From NCBI GenBank assembly GCA_035938215.1, contig DASZHC010000050.1, positions 1-10,907 on the forward strand: DNA of 10,907 nt. Direction: 5' to 3'. A program made the translations under genes and the position numbers. The stretch comes from DASZHC01 sp035938215 (lineage in GTDB: Bacteria; Verrucomicrobiota; Verrucomicrobiia; Chthoniobacterales; JAFAMB01). The stretch's first letter is position 1, and each line of letters begins with the position of its first letter. Shown piece by piece: positions 1 through 7,500 of this stretch. Below the pieces are notes generated by a model that saw nothing but the letters and a program-made list of their open reading frames with translations, searched no databases and was not told where the DNA came from.

Positions 1-591
1 CAACTGCGGACCTCGACTTCCTCTCCGGATTTCGCCTTTGATCCAAAGACCATCGCGCAATGCATGCTTGCGAACCACTTCCGGAGTCACGAAAATGTCC
101 TGAGGGGACTGTGTATAATTCCGCTTTGGATCCCTCAAAAAACCAAAACCTTTTCCGGATACCTCGATCAGGCCCTCGCCAAAAACCGCCTCGTATTTAG
201 GGGTGTCAACGACTGCCGGTGCCCCTTCCTGAAGCTTCGGAGACGCGACCGCCAGCGAGACGGTCTCTTCTGGCGTCTCGCCCGAATCGGCTCTGTCGCG
301 ACCGTCCGGGAAAACGTCCGCTTTGGGCGCTCTTTCGTCCACGGGTGGAAGCGGAAGCGGGATTTGTGAATTTGCCTGGCTGAGTTCTTCCGAAGACACT
401 TCTTGACCCGGGTTATTGTGGTTGTCGGCAGACTCCGGCTCCTGCTCCTTGACGGGCCGTTTCGTTCTTCGCACGCCGCTTTTTGCTGTCGACGGCCTGC
501 GCGACCCGGCAGCGTTTCTTGGTCGCCGGCTCTTTTTGCCTGAATCCACTCGTTGATTGAGCAAAGCGGGTTGTTCGTTTGCTTCTGCCAT
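1..591 (-). CDS. rho: Transcription termination factor Rho, N-terminal part (cut by window edge)
   Basis: This is the first 197 codons of Rho, the hexameric RNA helicase that ends transcription; the ATPase domain lies beyond the left edge. The frame is open without a stop from 591 to base 1. Residues 1-137 are low complexity: a Lys/Arg-rich stretch (about 19-48), an acidic Asn/Glu part, then a Pro-rich part containing PLPLPP (about 78-83). From about residue 138 the cold-shock-like RNA-binding domain begins, with GKGFGFLR (146-153, RNP1-like), then QSPQDIFVTPEVVR and RDGLWIKGE, which I recognise as Rho. I see no typical helical Rho_N domain before it. The gene lies 35 nt after yebC, probably in the same transcript. 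An in-frame ATG at 600 is an alternative start; neither has a strong ribosome site (GGA 4 nt before 591; GGGAAG 15 nt before 600). Confidence 0.87.
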   Translation of the reverse strand, partial: MAEANEQPALLNQRVDSGKKSRRPRNAAGSRRPSTAKSGVRRTKRPVKEQEPESADNHNNPGQEVSSEELSQANSQIPLPLPPVDERAPKADVFPDGRDRADSGETPEETVSLAVASPKLQEGAPAVVDTPKYEAVFGEGLIEVSGKGFGFLRDPKRNYTQSPQDIFVTPEVVRKHALRDGLWIKGEIRRGSRGPQL

Positions 592-626
592 AACTTCCAT
601 TTTAGATCTATTTCGCTTCCCGACGG

Positions 627-1379
627 TCAACCGGAGAGTTTCGTTAGCAACTCGTCGGAAATATCGAAGTTGCTATAAACGTTTTGGACGTCGTCATTCT
701 CCTCAAGAGCATCGCAGAGTCGCAATACTTGCGATGCTAACCCTTCCTGATCGATGTTCACTGTTGTGCCGGGCAAGAATGTTAGTTTTTGAGATTCCGC
801 GTGAATGCCCGCGTTTCTGACCGCCTCACCCACTTGATAGAGCCGGTCCTGCGGCGTCGTTACAATATACAAATCTTCATCGGCGGCCAGATCCTCAGCT
901 CCCGCCTCCAGCGCGATATCCATGAGCCGTTCTTCTCCCACTGCGTCTCGAGAGATCGTGATCAGGCCTTTTCGTCTAAATAGATAGGAGACAGCGCCAG
1001 AAGCCGCCAGATGGCCGTGGTTCTTACTGAAAATGCTACGTATATCGGCCGCCGTTCGATTTTTGTTGTCGCTAGCAGCCTCGACGATGATCGCAGCACT
1101 TCCGGGACCGTATCCTTCATAAATCAACTCTTCGAGTACGCCTCCCGCGATCTCTCCGGTTCCTTTTTTGATGGCCCTTTCGATCGTATCATTTGGCATA
1201 TTTTGAGCACGAGCTGCAGCCACAGCAGTTCGGAGCCGAGGATTAACGTTCAGATCGCCTCCACCTGTTCGGGCAGCCACCATTATTTCCTTTGAAAACC
1301 TGCTGAATATTTTGCCGCGCTTCGCGTCGAGCGCACCTTTGAAGCGCTTGACCTTTGACCATTTACTATGACCCGCCAT
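627..1379 (-). CDS. yebC: YebC/PmpR/TACO1 family protein
   Basis: A full-length 250-residue member of the YebC family, matching the usual 240-250. The N-terminus MAGHSKWS fixes the start. It is followed by DAKRGKIFSRFSKEI (about 18-32), NPRLRTAV and NMPNDTIERAIKKG (about 60-73), then YEGYGPGSAAIIVEA and NRTAADIRSIFSKN, which are the family's signature blocks. Family members were first described as DNA-binding regulators (PmpR); mitochondrial TACO1 and several bacterial YebC proteins act in translation, helping ribosomes through difficult sequences such as proline runs. Which role applies here cannot be told from the sequence. It sits between typA (153 nt upstream) and rho (35 nt downstream). 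The only Shine-Dalgarno-like bases, GGAG, are one nucleotide from the ATG, which is unusually close. Confidence 0.95.
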   Translation of the reverse strand: MAGHSKWSKVKRFKGALDAKRGKIFSRFSKEIMVAARTGGGDLNVNPRLRTAVAAARAQNMPNDTIERAIKKGTGEIAGGVLEELIYEGYGPGSAAIIVEAASDNKNRTAADIRSIFSKNHGHLAASGAVSYLFRRKGLITISRDAVGEERLMDIALEAGAEDLAADEDLYIVTTPQDRLYQVGEAVRNAGIHAESQKLTFLPGTTVNIDQEGLASQVLRLCDALEENDDVQNVYSNFDISDELLTKLSG

Positions 1380-1417
1380 ACTCCGGGTAAAAAAACAGAA
1401 TCACAAAAAGGGTTAAA

Positions 1418-1423
1418 ATTATA
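1418..1423 (-). promoter_or_regulatory. Candidate -10 box for yebC-rho
   Basis: The minus strand reads a perfect TATAAT within AGTATAATTTTAACCC, ending 38 nt before the yebC ATG. A start about 7 nt further on would leave a leader of roughly 30 nt. No good -35 is seen at 16-18 nt spacing (the bases there read close to ATCGGT), so recognition would depend on the -10 or on another factor. Placement between typA and yebC in an otherwise gene-free 153 nt supports it. Confidence 0.45.
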
Positions 1424-1480
1424 CTAGCGACGCACCTGCGACCGATGGGTGAGACAGAAGTCTTTCAAGAGAGAACCGCC

Positions 1481-1506
1481 GATTAGCGCATCAACAAGCG
1501 ATAATC
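1481..1506 (-). terminator. Hairpin downstream of typA, possible terminator without U-tract
   Basis: On the minus strand GATTATCGC and GCGCTAATC pair over 9 positions with one mismatch around an 8-nt loop, starting 27 nt after the typA stop. No run of T follows, so it is not a standard intrinsic terminator. It could mark an mRNA 3' end, act with Rho, or be fortuitous. It separates typA from the yebC -10 box. Confidence 0.3.
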
Positions 1507-1532
1507 GACCAAACCGCAATTAGACTGATTTG

Positions 1533-3344
1533 TCAACTCTCTTTGGAAAATGCTCGCTTACGTGCCGTTGAATCCAGGATTTTCTTTCGCAGCCGAAGCG
1601 TTTTTGGCGTCGTTTCCACATATTCGTCAGGAGAGATATATTCGAGCGCTCGTTCAAGGGTCATTCGTACCGGAGGCGCCAGCTGGATACCCTTGCCTTC
1701 TCCCTGGCTGCGCATATTCGTGAGATGCTTTGTCTTGCAAGGGTTCACGTTGAGATCATCCGGACGGGAATTCTCTCCAACGATCATTCCTTCGTACAGC
1801 TCTTCCTGTGGGCCGATAAACAATTTGCCCCGCTCCTGAACGTTATTCAGAGCATATGCAGTCGACAAGCCGGCCTCTATCGCGACGAGCACCCCGTTGG
1901 CCCTATTCAGGATTTCGCCTTTGAAAGGTCCATATTCCCTGAACAGATGGCTCATCGAGCCCAGCCCTCTGGTGAGATTCACAAGATCGGTTTCGAACCC
2001 AATAAGTCCCCGGGTCGGTATCACTGCTTCAACGAGAACGGTATGGGTTTGGTGGTCCATCCTAGTGATTTCCCCCTTTCTCGAGGCAAGCGCCTGGAGG
2101 ATATCTCCGAGATTGGCGTTTGGAACATCCACGTAGAGATTCTCGTACGGTTCCAGCGTATTCCCCGGAGAGGTTTTTCGGAGAATGACTTCGGGCCTCG
2201 ACACCAGAAGCTCGAATCCTTCCCGCCGCATTTGCTCCACAAGAATCGCGATCTGCATCTCACCGCGGGCGCTCAGAGTGAAGACTCCCGCCGCATCCTT
2301 CTCGCTGAACTGCAGCGACACGTTCGTCCGACATTCCCTGACTAACCGCTCTTTGATATGACGGGCAGTCAGGAACTTTCCTTCACGTCCTGCCAACGGG
2401 GAGTCGTTTACGAGAAAATTCATCTGGATGGTTGGCGGATCGATATCTACAAATTCGAGCGCGGGCCGTTCCTCTATGTCGGTGAACGTTTCACCGATCG
2501 AAACCTCTTCAAAACCGGCCAGACCTATAATGTCACCTGCACCGGCATGTCTGATCTCGACCCGGTCCAATCCTCGATGCCCGAACAGCGCCGTAGCGGT
2601 CCGCCGTTCACGCCGGCCATCTTTGTGAATGCAAACGATGGAATCCCCAACCTTAACCCTTCCGCTGACGATTCGGCCAAACGCGAGCCTTCCCAGGTAA
2701 TCTGAGTAGTCCAAGTTGGAAATCAGCATCTGAAAGTAGGTTTCAATCACCTTTGGCGGAGCGGGAATGTGTTTGATGATCGCTTCGAAAAGAGGAGTCA
2801 TCGAGGTGTTGGGCTCGTGAATTTCCTTCATCGCATAACCCTCTTTCGCACTCGCGTAAATCACGGGGAAATCGAGTTGCTCGTCGGTGGCATTCAGCTC
2901 AACGAACAAGTCGAAAACCATGTCCAATACCTTGTGCGGACGAGCGTTCTCGCGATCGATCTTGTTGATAACAACGATTGGTCGTGCGCCATTTTGCAAC
3001 GCCTTGCGCAATACGAACTTTGTCTGGGCCTGCGGACCGTCGTGGGAGTCGACCACCAATAAAACTCCGTCGACCATCTTCATGATTCGCTCGACTTCGC
3101 CGCCAAAATCTGCGTGACCGGGCGTGTCTATGATATTTACGTGGTAATCCTTGTACCTGAAAGCGGCATTCTTCGCCTTGATGGTGATCCCTTTTTCCCT
3201 TTCCAGATCCATCGAGTCCATTACCCGCTCTTCGACCTTCTGATTGGCCCGGAAGGTTCCGGACTGGCGCAGCAATTGGTCTACCAAGGTCGTCTTCCCG
3301 TGATCAACGTGGGCAATGATAGCAATGTTCCGAATGTGATCCAT
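1533..3344 (-). CDS. typA: Ribosome-associated GTPase TypA/BipA
   Basis: A translational GTPase of the EF-G-like family that binds the ribosome and supports 50S assembly and growth under stress, especially cold. With the chosen start it has 603 residues, the usual TypA length. Visible nucleotide motifs are AHVDHGKT (11-18, P-loop), the switch I region EREKGITI (48-55), DTPGH (73-77) and NKID (127-130). Later blocks typical of TypA include NDSPLAGREGKF, SARGEMQIAILVEQMRREGFE, TRGLIGFETDL and GMIVGENSRPDDLNVNPCKTK. The ATG at 3344 gives MDHIRNIAIIAHVDHGK, the family's normal beginning. The frame stays open up to a TTG at 3410, but that would add 22 residues with no family likeness. No strong ribosome site precedes 3344; a small hairpin lies there instead. 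The gene is followed by yebC and rho on the same strand. Confidence 0.95.
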   Translation of the reverse strand: MDHIRNIAIIAHVDHGKTTLVDQLLRQSGTFRANQKVEERVMDSMDLEREKGITIKAKNAAFRYKDYHVNIIDTPGHADFGGEVERIMKMVDGVLLVVDSHDGPQAQTKFVLRKALQNGARPIVVINKIDRENARPHKVLDMVFDLFVELNATDEQLDFPVIYASAKEGYAMKEIHEPNTSMTPLFEAIIKHIPAPPKVIETYFQMLISNLDYSDYLGRLAFGRIVSGRVKVGDSIVCIHKDGRRERRTATALFGHRGLDRVEIRHAGAGDIIGLAGFEEVSIGETFTDIEERPALEFVDIDPPTIQMNFLVNDSPLAGREGKFLTARHIKERLVRECRTNVSLQFSEKDAAGVFTLSARGEMQIAILVEQMRREGFELLVSRPEVILRKTSPGNTLEPYENLYVDVPNANLGDILQALASRKGEITRMDHQTHTVLVEAVIPTRGLIGFETDLVNLTRGLGSMSHLFREYGPFKGEILNRANGVLVAIEAGLSTAYALNNVQERGKLFIGPQEELYEGMIVGENSRPDDLNVNPCKTKHLTNMRSQGEGKGIQLAPPVRMTLERALEYISPDEYVETTPKTLRLRKKILDSTARKRAFSKES

Positions 3345-3348
3345 AGAG

Positions 3349-3365
3349 GCCGAAAAAGAATCGGC
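3349..3365 (-). other. Small hairpin just upstream of the typA start
   Basis: GCCGA and TCGGC form a perfect 5-bp stem around a 7-nt T-rich loop, ending 4 nt before the typA ATG, where a ribosome site would normally lie. No AGGAG-like sequence is present. It could influence initiation if it is transcribed; a stem this short can also occur by chance. Confidence 0.25.
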
Positions 3366-3394
3366 AAAATGGCCGGACCTGACAGAATCGTCAA
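3366..3394 (-). promoter_or_regulatory. Weak candidate promoter for typA
   Basis: The minus strand has TTGACG (3394-3389, five of six consensus bases) and CATTTT (3371-3366, three of six) separated by 17 nt. Transcription from it would begin around 3359, only about 15 nt before the ATG and inside the hairpin at 3349-3365. The -10 is poor, so the call is tentative. Confidence 0.2.
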
Positions 3395-3528
3395 CGAGGT
3401 TTGCGTTCAAAGAAAACGTTCAACAAAGTTCGAACAGAACATCACAACAGAAAAACGAGCTGGCGCTTACAAAAGGTTCGGTCAGAACCGGCGACATTGC
3501 AACGAAAATCGAGCCGCGCTGTGCCGAC

Positions 3529-3593
3529 CCGACTTGTGCGTAAGTCACGCTGAGTCTCCCTGCGAGACCGTCCGGGGAACGGTTGCAAGTCGG
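3529..3593 (-). other. Nested inverted repeat between the phosphoesterase and typA
   Basis: Outer arms CCGACTTG (3529-3536) and CAAGTCGG (3586-3593) are exact complements. Inside them, ACCGT (3567-3571) and ACGGT (3579-3583) form a second stem with a 7-nt loop. The structure begins 17 nt after the phosphoesterase stop and lies well upstream of typA. No T-run follows, so it is not an intrinsic terminator. It may be a 3' end structure, part of a structured typA leader, or chance. The remaining bases of the 3345-3610 gap show no convincing coding region. Confidence 0.33.
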
Positions 3594-3610
3594 CAGGGCG
3601 GATCGAATAG

Positions 3611-4501
3611 TTACAAATTCGGAACACGCTCCATCGTCATTGTCTTACACGAATAGACGGCCGCCTCGGGGTGGCCGTAGTCGGAACCGATATTGATGCC
3701 AATCATATCATGTACTCTTGCAGGGCCGGCGGCACGATGCGTATGCCCGCAAACGAGAGCCAGAAGTTTTTCCTTAACGTTCCGCAGGGCGTTTCCCATA
3801 GCACGATTGCCCAGGTACGCTCGAAAGAATGCGTACCGCGACGGAGGCGATCCATCAGGAAACGCTGTCGAAGCCGGGATACCAAGCAGTTCTTCAAATG
3901 GAGGTGTATGGAGAACAACGATCAGGGGAGAACCGTCCGCCGCACGGATGCGCGCTGTAACGCTCTGGACTTGTTCAAAAGCAACGGTTCGTGGATGGAA
4001 AGGGCCCGGCATAAGCTCGAAATCACGCCAACGCAACGGGCTGTCAGGATAAGGATACCCGCGCACATAGTCCTCCTCTGTGACGGCGACACCTCGGTAG
4101 GCAAGGCCAGGCAGGGCGAATCCGAGATCGTAGTGCCCATAGCCTCCTACGATCGTGACCGATCCAATCTCGAAATTTTTACGGTCAAGCAAGGTAATAC
4201 CAGTCGCTTCGGCCGCAGGCACCCAATACCGATCGACGACCGATGATAGTCCGTGGCATTCATTTCGAGCATCTGCATGAAGCCAAAAATCGTGGTTCCC
4301 GAGGCAAACTGCTATCGGTTCATCGGGAATACAGCGCCGGATTTCACGGAGAGCATCAGCAGCTTGGGATGCACTGGCGATGTCTCCGGCGATGATGAGA
4401 CCATCCGGTCTTAGCAACGACATCCAGTCTCGAACCTTTTTGAGCGTTCCCTCGCGGGTAGCGGGTAGAAGATGCAGGTCGGCCGTAAAAAGTATTCTCA
4501 C
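3611..4501 (-). CDS. Calcineurin-like metallophosphoesterase
   Basis: A 296-residue soluble phosphoesterase of the calcineurin-like (MPP) superfamily, with all the metal-site motifs in order: DLH (8-10), GD (39-40), GNHD (68-71), His198 within VLHTPP, and GHTH (252-255). Such enzymes cleave phosphomonoesters or phosphodiesters using two metal ions; the substrate here cannot be read from the sequence. There is no signal peptide or membrane segment, so it should be cytoplasmic. It starts with GTG, and the start is fixed because the first motif begins at residue 8. The GTG overlaps the TGA of the upstream oxoprolinase-like gene as GTGA, a common sign of translational coupling, so the two probably act together or are at least made together. 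The next gene, typA, is 266 nt away. Confidence 0.9.
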   Translation of the reverse strand: MRILFTADLHLLPATREGTLKKVRDWMSLLRPDGLIIAGDIASASQAADALREIRRCIPDEPIAVCLGNHDFWLHADARNECHGLSSVVDRYWVPAAEATGITLLDRKNFEIGSVTIVGGYGHYDLGFALPGLAYRGVAVTEEDYVRGYPYPDSPLRWRDFELMPGPFHPRTVAFEQVQSVTARIRAADGSPLIVVLHTPPFEELLGIPASTAFPDGSPPSRYAFFRAYLGNRAMGNALRNVKEKLLALVCGHTHRAAGPARVHDMIGINIGSDYGHPEAAVYSCKTMTMERVPNL

Positions 4502-7500
4502 CGAGTTCCAAAGCCTCCGCCGCCTGGAGTTTCAACAATGATCATGTCGCCGCAACACACTTCTGTTCTTGCGCAGCTTCCAAGATCCTCCATCCCTTGG
4601 CCAGCTCGCACAACGGTGGTCTTCCCCACTCGCCCGGGTTCACCACCTTCCACTCCAAACGGCGCGATTCTGCGGCTGTTGGCTAAAATCGCTACGGTCA
4701 TCGATTCGCGGAACCGAATTTTGCGGACAACTCCATCGCCGCCCCTCCATCGTCCTTCGCCGCCGGAACCCTTTCGGATGGAGAACGATTCGACAAATAC
4801 CGGGTAGCGCAACTCGAGGATTTCCGGATCTGTTAACCTGGAATTGGTCATGTGCGTGTGCACTGCAGAAGCACCATCGAAACCGCGGCCCGCTCCGGCT
4901 CCCCCGCAAATTGTCTCGTAGTATTGGTATTTGCTGTTTCCGAATGTCAGGTTGTTCATTGTGCCCTGGCTTCCGGCTAAAACGCCCAGCGCTCCGTAAA
5001 GCGCGTTCGCGAGAGCTTGCGAGGTTTCGACGTTACCTGCGGCGACGGCCGCCGGAGGCAGAGGTGCCAGCATTGAGGCTTGAGGTATAACGAGATCGAC
5101 GGCTTCCAGACAGCCATCGTTCAACGGTAGATCCGCGTTTATCAATGTTCGAAGAACATAAAGAACAACTGCTTGAACGATCGATGATGGAGCATTGAAA
5201 TTGTCGGCACGTTGGCGGGAGGTACCAGTAAAGTCAATTTTCATGCGCTGGCGCGCTGGCTCGATTCGAACGCTGATCTTTGCTCCTGAATCCATTTCCT
5301 GGATGAAGTAGCCGGAGTGAAGCTTGGAAATTACCGAACGCACTTCGGCAGCCGCATTCCGCCGCACGTGATGCATGTAAGCCTCGACTACTTCGAGCCC
5401 GAATTGATCGACGATTCGCTTCAGTTCCTGGATACCCTTCTCGTTCGCGGCGATCTGAGCACGGATATCTCCCAGGTTCTGTTCCGGATTTCGAGCCGGG
5501 TATGGGCCGCTACTCATCAGCGCTACAAATGTAGCCTCTCGAAATTCCCCATTGCGCACCAGAAGAAGGTCCGTTATTAAGACGCCTTCCTCCTCGATTA
5601 CGTGGCTGTCGGGTGGCATCGATCCAGGTGATGCACCGCCGACGTCGGCGTGATGCCCGCGACTCGCCACCCAGAATCGCGGAATATCGGAACGCGCGAA
5701 CACCGGGGTTACGACGGTGATATCCGGAAGGTGCGTGCCGCCTGCAAAGGGATCATTCAGCGCGTAGACGTCTCCCGGCCGCACGTTCATTCCCCGGCGC
5801 TCGATAATGGCACGTACCGCGGTCCCCATGGAGCCCAGGTGCACCGGGACATGCGGCGCATTTGCGACCAGCCTCCCTTCGGCATCAAAGAGAGCGCACG
5901 AGAAATCCAGGCGCTCCTTAATATTGACCGAATAAGCGCAATTTTGAAGAACAGCACCCATCTGCTCGGCAACCGAAATGAACAGATTGCCGAATACTTC
6001 GAGCAGAATCGGGTTGGCCTTTGTTTCGATAGAAGCATCCGGCTCTCTCGGAGCAGCCCTGGATAAAAGGAGATCGAATCTCGACGTGATCTCGGCCACC
6101 CATTCCGGTTCAACGATAGTTGTTGTTGTCGGCTCAGCGATAATAGCAGGTCCACTTATGGCGAATCCTGGCGGGATCGACTCTCGATCAAAAACCGGCG
6201 TCGACCGCCATTCTCCTTCAAAGAAGACGTCAAGTGTTGCAAGGAGTTTCGCCCGTAGCAGTGTGCGGCTGCATTGGAGGTTATCCAATTGCTCGGCGTT
6301 CTCTCCAATTGCCTCAACAGAAACCGAATCTATTACCATTGATCGAGCATCTGGATGAAAACCGAAGCGGGAACGATGAGCTTCGCGAAATGCCCTTGTC
6401 ATGTCGCCCGCGGCCCGAAAGTCTACCGGCAAAGCCGTATTTGCGTCCTTGTATCGAATGTTCAACTTGCAGACTGTACGACTCAGCGAATGCTCTTGGG
6501 TGAGCAACTCGTTCTCGGCCAGGGTTGCCAATTCTTGTAGCGTTTTTCCCGCTTCCTCAACGCCTGTCTTATCGAACGGCTTTTCGACCGAACGCTCTCG
6601 CAGAACGCGGACTTCCGCCAAGCCCATCCCAAAGGCGGACAATACACCGGCGAGCGGGTGGACCAAAACTCGAGCCATTCCTAGCGCATCCGCTACGGCG
6701 CAGGCGTGTTGGCCTCCGGCGCCGCCAAAAGTGACCAGGGTATATCGGGTAACATCATACCCTTGGGCTACCGAGATTTTTTTTATGGCGTTGGCCATAT
6801 TTTCAACAGCAATCCGCAGAAAACCGCTCGCCATGCTCTCGGGTGAGAAGTCCTTTATTTTGTCTGCAAGTTCGGAAAGCCGAGTGCGAACGATCTCCGT
6901 GTCGGGCGGCAAATCGCCGTTCGCTCCAAAGATGTGCGGAAAAAATTGAGGCGCTAATCTCCCAAGAGCCACATTACAATCGGTAACTGTCAGTGGTCCC
7001 CCGCGGCGATAACATGCAGGCCCGGGATTGGCTCCCGCACTTTCAGGACCGACTCGGAGCCTCATACCGTCAAATCGGCAAATGGATCCTCCGCCCGCCG
7101 CGACAGTATGAATGTGCATCATTGGCGTGCACATACGGATACCAGCAATCTCAGTCTCGAATCGTCGTTCGAACCCGCCCGCGTAATGGGTCACATCTGT
7201 CGATGTCCCTCCCATGTCGAAAGCGATGACGCGCTCAAATCCGGCGCGATTGGCCACTTTTGCTGCTCCGACGACGCCGGCTGCCGGACCCGAAAGAATG
7301 GAGTCCTTACCTCTGAAACGGCTCGCGTCTGCCAGACCCCCGTTTGACTGCATGAAAAGTAGCCGAACTCCCGGAAGCGCAGAGTGAAGTCGGTCGACAT
7401 ACTTTCGGAGCACGGGAGAGAGGTAGGCGTCTACCACCGTCGTTTGGCCCCGATCGACAAATTTCACAAGCTGACTCGTCTCATGACTCGGATAGACATG

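Noticed and set aside
64..369. Plus-strand open frame of 101 codons opposite rho
   Set aside because: It is antisense to the Rho leader, which is identified by the conserved cold-shock domain in the same frame.
1725..2345. Open frame of 206 codons on the plus strand inside typA
   Set aside because: It is antisense to the conserved TypA coding sequence, with no family features or ribosome site.
3345..3410. 22-residue N-terminal extension of TypA from a TTG at 3410
   Set aside because: The family normally begins at MDHIRNIAIIAHVDHGK; the extension has no likeness to TypA and no ribosome site.
3114..3656. Plus-strand open frame crossing the typA start and the typA-phosphoesterase gap
   Set aside because: Its ends are antisense to TypA and the phosphoesterase; the translation is low in recognisable features and rich in Arg/Cys as shadow frames often are.
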